64,000 nucleotides of DNA from Chitinophagaceae bacterium (GTDB lineage Bacteria; Bacteroidota; Bacteroidia; Chitinophagales; Chitinophagaceae), in contig JADJYK010000004.1 of NCBI GenBank assembly GCA_016719815.1, positions 124,001-188,000 of the forward strand, given 5' to 3'. The notes below the pieces were generated by a model that was given only the letters and a program-made list of their open reading frames with translations, had not been told where the DNA came from and ran no database searches. Position 1 is the stretch's first letter, and every line of letters starts with the position of its first letter. Positions 49,613 through 59,151 of this stretch are shown in pieces. Both the position numbers and the translations under genes were made by a program.

Positions 49613-52054
49613 ATGAAGCAGTTTGTTTTATTATTTATTGTCAACGGTTTGTTTACCGTTTCAATGGCCCAGCAAACCGGTTCGGTTACCGGTACGGTTA
49701 TAAACAAAAATATGCTTTCTCCATTGCCGTCTGTTACGGTAGAGGTTATTGGTACAGGTATTGGAACAAAGACAGATTCCAGCGGTAAATTCAGGCTTTC
49801 CGGCCTTGTAACCAAAACTTACAATATAAGTTTTTCATCTGTTGGATATCAGTCGCAGACACTGTACAATATTGTTATCACCGCGGGTAATGAGCTAAAT
49901 CTTGAAATACAACTGGAACCAGAAATTAAAAAACTTGAAGATGTAGTGGTAAGAAGCAACCGCCGGACTGCCGTTGCTGCCAGCCTTGAGACCCCATTGA
50001 GTGTGCAACGGCTGACTACGGAAGAAATACGCAGTAATCCCGGAGGAAATTTTGATATTTCCAGGGTGGTACAGGCATTGCCCGGCGTTGGTGGTACTGC
50101 CGGCAGTGTGGGCGGGTACCGGAACGATATCATCATCCGTGGTGGCGCACCAAATGAAAACGTTTATTATCTCGATGGCATTGAAATTCCGGTAATCAAC
50201 CATTTTGCCACTCAAGGCAGCGCAGGCGGCCCGACCGGTATTCTTAACGTAAGCTTTTTGGAAGATGTTAAACTAAGTTCTTCTGCCTTCGATTCCCGGT
50301 ACGACAATGCCCTTTCGTCAGTGTTTCAGTTCAGACAACGGAATGGCAATCCCAACAAATTGCAAGGCAATATAAGACTCAGTGGAACCGAACTGGCCGG
50401 AACATTTGAAGGGCCGATTTCGAAAAACACTACTTTCTTAGCTTCAGCAAGGCGTTCGTACCTGCAATTTCTTTTCAAAGCTCTTGACCTGCCCATTCGT
50501 CCCAACTACTGGGATTTTCAATACAAAATCAACCACAAGATTGACAAAAAAACGACATTAACCCTTATTGGTGTTGGGGCGATTGATAATTTTGGTTTTG
50601 GCAAACCCCGTGAGGCTTCACCTGAAAAACTATACATTCTTGATGCCACTCCTTCTATTGAGCAATGGAATTACACAGTAGGTGCTAGCATCAGAAGGCA
50701 GGTAAATAATGGTTTTTGGAATTTATCGCTGAGCCGCAATATGTTTGACAACGGCATTGAAAAATTTGACGATAACGATGAAGGGAATGACCTGAAAAGG
50801 CGTACCGGAATTTTTTCGCAGGAGATTGAGAACAAACTCCGGTTTGATGTAAATAAAACAATAAACGGATGGAAAATTGCTTATGGTGCTGCTGTGCAGT
50901 ATGTAAAAAGCAGGAACGATATTTATAACAGGATACGCAAACAACTGACTGATCTGAGCGGTAACATCATCCAGCCGGAAATTGCATTGAACTACAAATC
51001 TAATATTGATTTCTGGAAAATGGGTGCATTTGTACAGTTAAGCAAACGTTTTTTTGACAATCGTATGAGTATTAGCGGCGGCCTTCGCAGCGATGTAAAT
51101 TCATTCACAGATGAAGGGATGAGTGCATTACGTACTATTTCACCAAGAATCAGTTTTTCGTATGTACTGGCAGACAAATGGACGTTGAATGCTTCGGCGG
51201 GAAGCTATTATAAAACCCCGACTTACACCATTCTCAGTTTCAGAAACAACAGTGGGATATTAGTAAATAAAGATGCAGATTATACCCGCAGCACTCACTA
51301 TGTAATAGGCACAGAGTATTTGCCATCGTCAGCAACAAGATTTACCCTCGAAGCCTTTTACAAACATTACAGTCAGGTACCCGTTTCTGTAAGGGATGGC
51401 ATCTCGCTTGCTAACATGGGAGGAGATTTTAATGTAGTGGGAAATGAAGATGTGGTGACAAATGGCAAAGGCAACAGTTATGGCTTTGAATTTTTTGCCC
51501 AGCAAAAACTGACGAAACGGTTCTTTGGAACATTTTCATACACATATTTCGTCAGCAAGTTCAGTGGTTCAAATGGAAAAGATGTTGCCAGTGCATGGGA
51601 TAACCGGCACCTGCTGTCATTTATTATGGGTTACAAGTTAAACCGCAACTGGGAACTGGGGCTGAAGTTCCGTTACCAGGGTGGAGCACCATACACTCCG
51701 TTTGATATGCAGGTTTCGCAGTTAAACTACCTCACATACGGAAGCGGCATTCTTAACTATTCAAAACTGAACACAGAAAGGCTGGCATCGTTTCATGCTG
51801 CCGATTTGCGGATTGATAAGAAGTGGAATTTTAAAAAAATCTCCCTCGACCTGTTTCTTGACGTAAGTAATTTTTATGGAGCAAAGAGCCCGGCATTTCC
51901 GCAATACACCTTCAAGCGAAATGCTGATAACACAGCTTTTGTAACAACAGATGCACAACCCATTCAGCAAAACGGTTCCAATGCCATTCCCTTTATACTT
52001 GCCAATGATGATGGCACAGTGATACCTACGATTGGGTTTATTGTGGAGTTTTAA
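49613..52054 (+). CDS. TonB-dependent receptor with carboxypeptidase regulatory-like domain
   Basis: 813 residues from the ATG at 49613 (MKQFVLLFIVNGLFTVSMAQ, a signal peptide). The CarboxypepD_reg-like beta domain follows (TGSVTGTVINKNMLSPLPSV), then the plug (LETPLSVQRLTTEEIRSNPG, IIIRGGAPNENVYYLDGIEI) and a 22-strand barrel ending in FIVEF. It imports an unknown ligand across the outer membrane using TonB energy. No SusD partner lies downstream; its last 17 bp overlap the convergent methyltransferase gene. Confidence 0.93.
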   Translation: MKQFVLLFIVNGLFTVSMAQQTGSVTGTVINKNMLSPLPSVTVEVIGTGIGTKTDSSGKFRLSGLVTKTYNISFSSVGYQSQTLYNIVITAGNELNLEIQLEPEIKKLEDVVVRSNRRTAVAASLETPLSVQRLTTEEIRSNPGGNFDISRVVQALPGVGGTAGSVGGYRNDIIIRGGAPNENVYYLDGIEIPVINHFATQGSAGGPTGILNVSFLEDVKLSSSAFDSRYDNALSSVFQFRQRNGNPNKLQGNIRLSGTELAGTFEGPISKNTTFLASARRSYLQFLFKALDLPIRPNYWDFQYKINHKIDKKTTLTLIGVGAIDNFGFGKPREASPEKLYILDATPSIEQWNYTVGASIRRQVNNGFWNLSLSRNMFDNGIEKFDDNDEGNDLKRRTGIFSQEIENKLRFDVNKTINGWKIAYGAAVQYVKSRNDIYNRIRKQLTDLSGNIIQPEIALNYKSNIDFWKMGAFVQLSKRFFDNRMSISGGLRSDVNSFTDEGMSALRTISPRISFSYVLADKWTLNASAGSYYKTPTYTILSFRNNSGILVNKDADYTRSTHYVIGTEYLPSSATRFTLEAFYKHYSQVPVSVRDGISLANMGGDFNVVGNEDVVTNGKGNSYGFEFFAQQKLTKRFFGTFSYTYFVSKFSGSNGKDVASAWDNRHLLSFIMGYKLNRNWELGLKFRYQGGAPYTPFDMQVSQLNYLTYGSGILNYSKLNTERLASFHAADLRIDKKWNFKKISLDLFLDVSNFYGAKSPAFPQYTFKRNADNTAFVTTDAQPIQQNGSNAIPFILANDDGTVIPTIGFIVEF

Positions 52055-52898
52055 CCCCGGTAATTAATGCGTATTGCCACAAGCCCTGTTTCATTCCTTT
52101 GTACTGAAACTTGCAGGCAGCTATATTCTTCTTTTGCATCTCAGTTGCTGGTTTGGAGAAGTTGATTTTCTTCCACAGCAGATATAAACTGGCCAAAAAA
52201 TAAAACCGGTATAGCCTGTGGCTGGAATGTGAGGCTTCTTTTGTGATATTTCTGTATGCAATATTGCCGAAACCGGCTTTTTTCATAAAAGCAGAAAACC
52301 TTTCAGGAGCTTCTAAATAATTAACCTGCCAGCCATCGAGCCAGTTTCTGACAACAGGGTTGTTATTGTTTTCAAATGAAGAAACAAAGCCATCAGCCAC
52401 AACTAATCTTCCCCCGGGCTTCAGCAAACGGTATGCTTCTTTGATAAACAGTTCTTTGTTTTCGGCATAACAAATGCTCTCGCAACCCCACACTACATCA
52501 AAACTTTCATCCGGAAATGAAGTATGGCAATAATCCATCACTTCAAACGTTGCTTTATCTGAAAGTTTTCTGTCCTCTGCATTCTTGTTCGCCTGTTCCA
52601 CCTGTCTTTCGCTAAGTGTTATGCCTGTAACGAAGCATCCAATTTTATCAGCCAGAAAAATGCTGCTGCCTCCTACCCCGCATCCGGCATCCAAAACCTT
52701 GTCTCCGGCTTTAATGGAGGCGGCTTCCATCATCACTTCGTTCATCCGTAATAAAGACTGTGGAAACGATTTTACTTTTTCATCCCAATAGCCGTAGTGA
52801 ATAGACAGGCTGTTGTTCAGGTCCCACGAATCTTTGTAAGCATTTTCCGTGTCCCTGTAGTAATCAATTATCTTCTTGTGATATTCTTTCTGATGCAT
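52038..52898 (-). CDS. Class I SAM-dependent methyltransferase (cyclopropane/tocopherol methyltransferase-like)
   Basis: 286 residues. Motif I KVLDAGCGVGGSSIFLA, then VTGITLSERQVEQANKNAED, FDVVWGCESICY and LKPGGRLVVADGF. The set resembles plant-type tocopherol or sterol methyltransferases and CFA-synthase relatives. The start (52898) overlaps the end of the EamA gene by 35 bp, suggesting one operon. Substrate not deducible. Confidence 0.87.
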   Translation of the reverse strand: MHQKEYHKKIIDYYRDTENAYKDSWDLNNSLSIHYGYWDEKVKSFPQSLLRMNEVMMEAASIKAGDKVLDAGCGVGGSSIFLADKIGCFVTGITLSERQVEQANKNAEDRKLSDKATFEVMDYCHTSFPDESFDVVWGCESICYAENKELFIKEAYRLLKPGGRLVVADGFVSSFENNNNPVVRNWLDGWQVNYLEAPERFSAFMKKAGFGNIAYRNITKEASHSSHRLYRFYFLASLYLLWKKINFSKPATEMQKKNIAACKFQYKGMKQGLWQYALITGVKTPQ

Positions 52899-53778
52899 GA
52901 GCTGTAAGTTTTCGCTCTACTTTTAGCAGTAAAAATAAATGAATCAGCAATGCGATTGCTATTACAATAAACCCGATATAAAATTCATTGCTCAGGTATT
53001 TGTTTTCTCTGTACACCATAAAGGCAAGCAGTATTCCGTAAACAGGTTCAAGATTATAGGTAAGACTAACCGTAAAGGCTGAAAGCCTTTTTAAAGCATT
53101 TGCCGACAGTTGAAAGGCCCAAACGGAACAAATCCATGCCAGTACCAGCAACCAGCCAGCGTTTCTCCATCCCGGAAGGAAACTATCAACCGGAAATTGA
53201 TACAGGTACAAGGGCAGCAGTAACGATAAGGTTACAAAACCGCCGGTTTGCTGCCAGGTAAGCATCGTTTCCACATTAATGCGTTTTAAAAACTCTTTGT
53301 TGAAGATGGGAAATAATGCAGCTAAAACTGCCGATACAATACCGATTACAATTCCCGTTTTGTATTGCGTATCGAAATGAAAAATTATATAGATGCCGCT
53401 CAACGTTACAAGTCCCAGCAGTAATTCTATCCAGTTTAGTTTCTTTTTCAAAATCAGGGGTTCAAAGATGGCAGTAAAAAAACTTACTGATGAAAAGCAA
53501 ACCAACGCAATGGACACATTTGAATACTTAATAGCTCCGTAAAATGTTACCCAGTGCATCGCCGCTATAAAACCCACTCCGGAAATTTTCAGAATATCGC
53601 TAAAAGGTATTCTTTGAAGTTTTTCTGCTAAGGCAAAAAGAATCCACATCGTAACAGATGTAAGCAGTAATCTGTACCACACCAGCATGCCTTCATTCAA
53701 AGTAATGAGCCTGCCCAGTATTCCGGTAAAGCCAGCAAGAAATACAGCAATGTGCAGTTGAAGGAAGGCCTTTTTCAT
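52864..53778 (-). CDS. EamA family transporter (DMT superfamily)
   Basis: 304 residues with ten predicted helices in two EamA repeats, for example FIAAMHWVTFYGAIKYSNVS, ALVCFSSVSFFTAIFEPLIL and LSAFTVSLTYNLEPVYGIL. Transports small metabolites across the cytoplasmic membrane. It ends over the start of the methyltransferase gene. Confidence 0.92.
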   Translation of the reverse strand: MKKAFLQLHIAVFLAGFTGILGRLITLNEGMLVWYRLLLTSVTMWILFALAEKLQRIPFSDILKISGVGFIAAMHWVTFYGAIKYSNVSIALVCFSSVSFFTAIFEPLILKKKLNWIELLLGLVTLSGIYIIFHFDTQYKTGIVIGIVSAVLAALFPIFNKEFLKRINVETMLTWQQTGGFVTLSLLLPLYLYQFPVDSFLPGWRNAGWLLVLAWICSVWAFQLSANALKRLSAFTVSLTYNLEPVYGILLAFMVYRENKYLSNEFYIGFIVIAIALLIHLFLLLKVERKLTAHASERISQEDN

Positions 53779-53827
53779 TTACTGAATTGAAACAACGAAA
53801 CTATTACTAATTGCTATCAGGTATTCT

Positions 53828-54568
53828 TTACTTTTTAACCCTTTTATGGTAATCAGTAAACAAGCTGAACCAGCGGAGTTTGAGTACACCCAGGATTCCT
53901 TCTTTTATAATGCCTTTGTTCATCTTTGATGTGCCGAAGGTTCTGTCCTGGAATATAATTGGAACTTCCTTTATCTTGAAACCAAGTTTCCAGGCGGCAA
54001 ACTTCATTTCAATCTGGAAGGCATAGCCAACAAAATGAATCTGATCGAGGTTAATGGCATCCAGCACCTCTTTCTTATAGCATACAAATCCGGCAGTAGT
54101 GTCTTTAACCGGCATCCATGTAATTATTCTTGTGTATAAAGACGCCCCCTTTGATAAAGTGATTCTGTTTGCCGGCCAGTTTACCACACCACCACCTTTT
54201 ACATAACGGGAACCAATGGCAACATCAGCCTCCTTATTTTTAGAAGCATCATAAAGCCTTACTAGATCTTTTGGATTATGAGAAAAATCAGCATCCATTT
54301 CAAAAATAAACTGATAATCCCGGTCTATTGCCCACCGGAAACCATGAATGTAGGCTGTCCCCAATCCAAGTTTGCCTCTCCTTTCTTCCAGGAAAAGCTG
54401 TCCGTTAAACTTCTGCTGTAAATCTTTTACAATTTGGGCGGTTCCATCTGGCGAGCCATCATCAATTACCAGCACATGAAAGCCCTCATTCATGTTGAAG
54501 ACAGCATGAAGAATATTCGAGATATTCTCCTTTTCATTATAAGTTGGTATGATGACTAACTTCTCCAT
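53828..54568 (-). CDS. Polyprenol-monophosphate mannose synthase-like glycosyltransferase (GT2)
   Basis: 246 residues. GT2 features: VIIPTYNEKENISNIL, the nucleotide-binding VIDDGSPDGTA, FEMDADFSHNPKDL with the DxD, and RYVKGGGVVNWP. The C-terminal part (FGTSKMNKGIIKEGI) is that of dolichyl-phosphate mannose synthases; no large membrane tail follows, as in soluble family members. It makes polyprenyl-phosphate sugar for envelope glycans. 49 bp from the EamA gene on the same strand. Confidence 0.9.
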   Translation of the reverse strand: MEKLVIIPTYNEKENISNILHAVFNMNEGFHVLVIDDGSPDGTAQIVKDLQQKFNGQLFLEERRGKLGLGTAYIHGFRWAIDRDYQFIFEMDADFSHNPKDLVRLYDASKNKEADVAIGSRYVKGGGVVNWPANRITLSKGASLYTRIITWMPVKDTTAGFVCYKKEVLDAINLDQIHFVGYAFQIEMKFAAWKLGFKIKEVPIIFQDRTFGTSKMNKGIIKEGILGVLKLRWFSLFTDYHKRVKK

Positions 54569-54629
54569 TTATTCTAAACCGAAAATACAAAAATCGCTTT
54601 TGATATTATTGCCTTATCTTAACAAATGA

Positions 54630-55400
54630 TTATTGTCCTTTTTTTAGCATTGTTCTGGTATATATCTCGGTTAGCTTTTGTTTGGTATGCTGGGGAAAAT
54701 CGCCTTTCATCATCCAGTCATAGTATTGAGGTTCGGCTTTAAGTACATCGGCTACAGGTCTGCCTTTATGTTTGCCGAAGTTGAAAACTTCTATGCCATT
54801 TTCAAAAACAAACCGGCGGGCAAAATCCACTACCTGGTCTTCGCCAATTACTTTTAATATTGAGTCAACATTATTCCCCAGTTCAGGATACTTCTCAATC
54901 TGTGCTTCTAATATCTCATATGTAGCTGTAGCATCTGCTTCTGCACTATGAGCAGCATCCAGATTCCTTCCACAATAAAATTTATAAGCAGCCCCAAGCG
55001 TCCGGGGCTCCATTTTATGATAAATACTTTGCACATCCAGCAGCTTCCGGTTCTTCATATCGAAATCTACCTGTGCCCTTAAAAACTCCTCCATCAGCAA
55101 AGGAATATCAAACCTGTTAGAGTTATATCCGGCAAAATCACACCCGTCCAGCATTTGCTTCAGCTCATGGGCTACCTGCTTGAATGTTGGCGCATCTTTA
55201 ACCATCTCATCAGAAATACCATGCACATCACTTGCTCCCTTGGGAATCGCTATTTCCGGATTTATCAGCTTGCGTTTCACACTTTTAGTTCCATCGGTGA
55301 GAATTTTCACAATAGCAATTTCCACAATCCTGTCTAAACCGGGATTCACTCCGGTAGTTTCCAGATCAATAAATGCCAAAGGCTTCTTTAGTTGAATCAT
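54630..55400 (-). CDS. 3'-5' exonuclease, DnaQ/epsilon-like, with C-terminal KHKG domain
   Basis: 256 residues. Exo I FIDLETTGVNPGLDRIVEIA, Exo II FAGYNSNRFDIPLLMEEF and Exo III NLDAAHSAEADATATYEIL give a complete DEDDh active site. A C-terminal module (NFGKHKGRPVADVLKAEP, YDWMMKGDFPQHTKQKL) is the small domain seen in many Bacteroidota DnaQ-like nucleases. Probably a repair or processing nuclease rather than the replicative proofreader. Confidence 0.92.
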   Translation of the reverse strand: MIQLKKPLAFIDLETTGVNPGLDRIVEIAIVKILTDGTKSVKRKLINPEIAIPKGASDVHGISDEMVKDAPTFKQVAHELKQMLDGCDFAGYNSNRFDIPLLMEEFLRAQVDFDMKNRKLLDVQSIYHKMEPRTLGAAYKFYCGRNLDAAHSAEADATATYEILEAQIEKYPELGNNVDSILKVIGEDQVVDFARRFVFENGIEVFNFGKHKGRPVADVLKAEPQYYDWMMKGDFPQHTKQKLTEIYTRTMLKKGQ

Positions 55401-55670
55401 CTCAATTTTTCTTTATAATAGGTTGAAAAGAGTCGTAAAGTTAGTGGTTTAATCAATATTCAAAAATCATATTAACTTATTGATTTTATTCGTAGTAGAC
55501 ATAAATGGCCAACCGGAAAACGTTTTATTACGAAGAAAGTTTCCTATCCTAACGAATGTTGGTCTGAATTATGAGCATTATTAATTGCTTTCCCCGGAGG
55601 GAGTTTTACCTTTATCATGCCGTAAAAACAATATTCGGCGCATAAATACGTTAATCCAAAAAATATCACA

Positions 55671-55793
55671 ATGAAAAACAGATTATTTTTAGCTGCCCTG
55701 ATTCTTACACTGGTTTCCATATTTGCATCTTGTGCATCACAGAAAAACGGTTGCCCCGGCGTCCAGCAGGCAAGTGCCCGATTCAGAGCCTGA
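55671..55793 (+). CDS. Small conserved-type lipoprotein (40 residues)
   Basis: ATG at 55671 with an A-rich leader. The product has a lipoprotein signal (LILTLVSIFASC) and a short tail ASQKNGCPGVQQASARFRA. Very short lipoproteins with a Cys-Pro tail ending SARF-like occur in Bacteroidota. It lies 9 bp before the his promoter region and is closed by TGA at 55791. Confidence 0.55.
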   Translation: MKNRLFLAALILTLVSIFASCASQKNGCPGVQQASARFRA

Positions 55794-55801
55794 TTTCAAA
55801 A

Positions 55802-55831
55802 TTGCCTGTATTAGAATTTCCCTTATTTTTG
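55802..55831 (+). promoter_or_regulatory. his operon promoter (TTG-N19-TATTTTTG)
   Basis: TTG at 55802-55804, 19-bp spacer, TATTTTTG (TAnnTTTG) at 55824-55831: an exact consensus. Transcription would start about at 55836-55838, at or just before the ATG of the leader peptide. Confidence 0.75.
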
Positions 55832-55837
55832 CACCCA

Positions 55838-55894
55838 ATGATAAGAAACTTACATACTCATCATCATTTCTTGCTCTGCCAGTGTAGGCCGTGA
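55838..55894 (+). CDS. hisL: his operon leader peptide (four His codons)
   Basis: An 18-codon frame reads MIRNLHTHHHFLLCQCRP, with His at positions 6, 8, 9 and 10 in a run of CAT codons. It begins 6 bp after the -7 box, so it is leaderless or almost so, and it precedes a terminator-like hairpin (55916-55940) and hisG. Ribosome stalling at the CAT run under histidine shortage would favour read-through. The peptide is not similar in sequence to the enterobacterial one; the call rests on position and His content. Confidence 0.75.
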   Translation: MIRNLHTHHHFLLCQCRP

Positions 55895-55915
55895 TGATAT
55901 TGTATAATCATATTT

Positions 55916-55944
55916 AAGGGCTTACTAAAAGTAAGCCCTTTTTA
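55916..55944 (+). terminator. his attenuator terminator
   Basis: AAGGGCTTAC / GTAAGCCCTT forms a 10-bp stem with a TAAAA loop and a T-rich tail, 20 bp before the hisG ATG. Alternative pairing of the leader (ATCATCAT with GTGATGAT) offers an anti-structure, as in attenuation. Confidence 0.75.
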
Positions 55945-55959
55945 TTTTAAATATATGTT

Positions 55960-56820
55960 ATGAGCGAAACGCTAAAAATTGCTGTACAGAAATCAGGCCG
56001 CTTGTATGAGGGTTCAATGAAGCTGCTAAAAGAATGTGGTATTGAAATTAGTAATGGTAACAATCAACTCAGGGTATTGGCTTCTAACTTTCCCGTGGAA
56101 GTGTTCTTTCTAAGAGATGATGACATACCGGAATATGTGCAGGATTCCGTTGCCGATATTGGATTTGTGGGCGAAAATGTTGTGTACGAAACAAAGAAAC
56201 AAGTTGATTGTATTGAGAAACTTGGCTTTGGAAAATGCAGACTCTCTGTAGCAGTGCCTAAAAACGGCACATTGAAAACAACTACCGATCTGAACGGGAG
56301 GAGGATAGCTACCTCATATCCAAATATTCTTTCGTCCTATTTAGAAAAAGCTGGAATTAATGCCACCATTCATGAGATAAGCGGCTCTGTAGAAATAGCC
56401 CCAAGAATTGGCCTTGCAGATGCCATTTGCGACCTGGTAAGTTCTGGGAGCACACTTTTTACAAATGAACTAAAGGAAATCGAAACAATACTTTCTTCTG
56501 AATCAATTCTGATCAGCAACAGCAACCTTTCTGACGAAAAAAAAATTATCCTCGAAAGTTTGCTGTTTCGGATTCGTTCAGTAAAAAAAGCAAAAAACAA
56601 CAAATATGTACTGCTGAATGCCCCAAACAATAAGCTTGATATTATTTGTAAATTGTTACCCGGTATGAAAAGCCCTACCGTGCTACCCTTGGCAGAATCT
56701 GGCTGGAGTTCAGTCCATTCTGTAATTAACGAAAGCGATTTCTGGAATGTAATTGAAAAACTAAAGGCAAATGGCGCCCAGGGAATCCTCATTATACCAA
56801 TTGAAAAAATGATTGTATGA
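55960..56820 (+). CDS. hisG: ATP phosphoribosyltransferase, long form
   Basis: 286 residues. Start LKIAVQKSGRLYEGSMKLLK; signature EISGSVEIAPRIGLADAICD with LVSSGSTL. The C-terminal region of about 75 residues is the regulatory ACT-like domain of HisG-L, so no HisZ is needed. Catalyses the first step of histidine synthesis and is inhibited by histidine. Its stop overlaps the hisD start (ATGA at 56817-56820). Confidence 0.96.
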   Translation: MSETLKIAVQKSGRLYEGSMKLLKECGIEISNGNNQLRVLASNFPVEVFFLRDDDIPEYVQDSVADIGFVGENVVYETKKQVDCIEKLGFGKCRLSVAVPKNGTLKTTTDLNGRRIATSYPNILSSYLEKAGINATIHEISGSVEIAPRIGLADAICDLVSSGSTLFTNELKEIETILSSESILISNSNLSDEKKIILESLLFRIRSVKKAKNNKYVLLNAPNNKLDIICKLLPGMKSPTVLPLAESGWSSVHSVINESDFWNVIEKLKANGAQGILIIPIEKMIV

Positions 56821-58096
56821 TAAAAGTCTTTACAAACCCGGCAATAAAAAGCTGGTCCGGAATAATTAAAAGGCCCGTTACTGATACAGCATCTTTTGAA
56901 AAATCAGTGCGCAAAATCCTCAAAAAAAGAAAAAAAAGGGGGATCAAGCACTACATAAATACAGCAAAGATTTTGACAGAATAAAAATTAAAACATTCAG
57001 GGCGGGCAAAGAAGAAATTAATGGAGCAGCAGGCCAGCTTACAGATGAATTAAAAACTGCTATACTTCAGGCAAAAGAAAACATATTCAGATTTCACAAA
57101 AGACAAAAAGAGGCAAACAAAAAAATGGAAACAATGCCTGGCGTTACCTGCTGGAGGAGACCTGTGGCCATTGAAAAAGTTGGCTTTTATATTCCCGGAG
57201 GTTCTGCCCCTCTTTTCTCTACTGTTCTGATGCTTGCAATTCCGGCAAGTATTGCCGGTTGTAAAGAAATCATTCTATGTACACCCCCTGCTGAAAACGG
57301 AAGTATTCATCCTGCCATCTTATATACTGCACAATTATGCGGTATCGAAAAAATATATAAGGTGGGTGGTGCTCAGGCCATATCGGCCATGGCTTACGGA
57401 ACTGAAACAATTCCGAAAGTGCAAAAAATATTTGGCCCCGGCAATCAGTATGTAACCACAGCCAAGCAGCTTGTACAGTATCAGGGAATTGCTATTGATA
57501 TGCCTGCGGGTCCTTCTGAAATACTGGTGATAGCAGATAATAGCGCTGTGCCGGCGTTTGTTGCAGCCGACCTTGTTTCACAGGCCGAACATGGCCCCGA
57601 CTCCCAGGTAATACTAATAACAATATCTTCCTCCATAGCAAAAGAAGTAAAAAAAGAAATAAAAAAACAGGTAAATAAACTTCCAAGGAAAAAAATTGCA
57701 TTAGCCACTTTGAGCAACAGTAAAATAATTATTCTGAAAAGTATTGAAGAAGCGATTAAACTGTCAAACTTCTATGCACCGGAGCATCTCATCCTTGCCT
57801 GCGAACAGGCAGAAGAAATTTCGAAGCTTGTCACTGCCGCCGGTTCTGTTTTCTTAGGCAATTACTCACCCGAAAGTGCAGGTGATTATGCCAGCGGAAC
57901 AAACCACACATTACCCACAAATGGTTATGCAGCTATGTACAGCGGGGTGTCGCTGGATAGTTTTGTGAAGAAAATTACATTTCAGCAATTAACTAAAGAA
58001 GGCCTGCAAAAGATCAGCAACACCATCATTACGATGGCAAGTGCCGAAGGATTGGATGCGCATAAAAATGCTGTGTCAATAAGACTTATTAATTAA
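56817..58096 (+). CDS. hisD: Histidinol dehydrogenase, one frameshift
   Basis: The ATG at 56817 overlaps the hisG stop. The first part reads VFTNPAIKSWSGIIKRP; one G appears lost in the run 56938-56942, and restoring it gives KKRGDQALHKYSKDF. The main part holds YIPGGSAPLFSTVLMLAIPA, FGPGNQYVTTAK, DMPAGPSEILVIAD and QAEHGPDSQ, with the catalytic His/Glu region GTNHTLPTNGYA. About 426 residues. It oxidises histidinol to histidine with a zinc site. Confidence 0.95.
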
Positions 58097-58104
58097 AATT
58101 GTTT

Positions 58105-59151
58105 ATGGAATTTAATATCGGCAAACTGGTAAGAGAAAATATAAAACTGATGGCCCCTTATTCATCTGCAAGGCATGAGTTTAGCGGCGTCGCCACAATT
58201 TTTTTGGATGCAAATGAAAATTCTTTTGGCTCACCCTTACCGGAAAACTATAACCGGTATCCTGACCCGTTGCAGTTTAAATTAAAAGAAAAAATAAGCA
58301 CCATTAAAGGAGTTCCTGTTGAAAATACCTTTTTGGGAAACGGAAGCGACGAAGCCATTGATTTACTGTTTCCGGATCTTTTGTAACCCCGGAAAAGACA
58401 ATGTAATCATCTGTCCTCCCACCTACGGAATGTATGAAGTTTGTGCTGCGATGAATGATGTGGACGTCAAAAAGCACCACTTCTCAATAATTTCCAGCTC
58501 AACATGGAACTAATTGAAGAAACGATTGATCCGAACACAAAGCTCATATTTATTTGTTCACCAAACAATCCAACAGGAAACAGCATTTTTAAAGAGGACA
58601 TCGAAATGCTGCTGAATAATTTTGATGGTTTGGTTATAGTTGATGAAGCATATATAAATTATGCAAAGCAAAAAACATTAATTCCGGAACTTACAGAATA
58701 TACTAACCTGGTAATTCTCCAGACATTATCCAAAGCCTGGGGCCTTGCAGGATTAAGGCTTGGAATGGCATTCGCCGCAAAAAAAATTATTGATTACTTT
58801 AATAAGGTTAAATATCCTTACAATATTAATTCCGCCACACAGGCACTGGCAATGGAAGCGTTGAATAATATTTCAAGTGTTAATAACTGGACAAAGACAA
58901 CCGTTGAACAAAGAGAATTATTAAAAGCAGAACTTTTGAAACTACCGTTAACCCAATTTGTTTATCCATCAGATGCAAATTTTATACTTGCTAAAATGAT
59001 AGATGCGAAAAGGATTTACGATTACCTGTGCAAAAAAGGAATCATTGTAAGAGACCGCTCAAACGTTATTCTTTGCGAAGATTGCCTTCGGATAACCATA
59101 GGCACTCCTGAAGAAAACAAACAATTAATGGAAGCCTTAAAACTTATTTAG
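58105..59151 (+). CDS. hisC: Histidinol-phosphate aminotransferase, two compensating frameshifts
   Basis: ATG at 58105 (MEFNIGKLVRENIKLMAPYS). One extra C near 58372 and one missing base near 58472 interrupt the frame; corrected, the text reads DLLFRIFCNPGKDNV and CPPTYGMYEVCAAM through LLNNFQLNMELIEE. The PLP Lys is in LSKAWGLAGLRLG; SPNNPTGN and VDEAYINYA are also present. About 348 residues. It transaminates imidazole-acetol phosphate in the cytoplasm. Confidence 0.94.
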
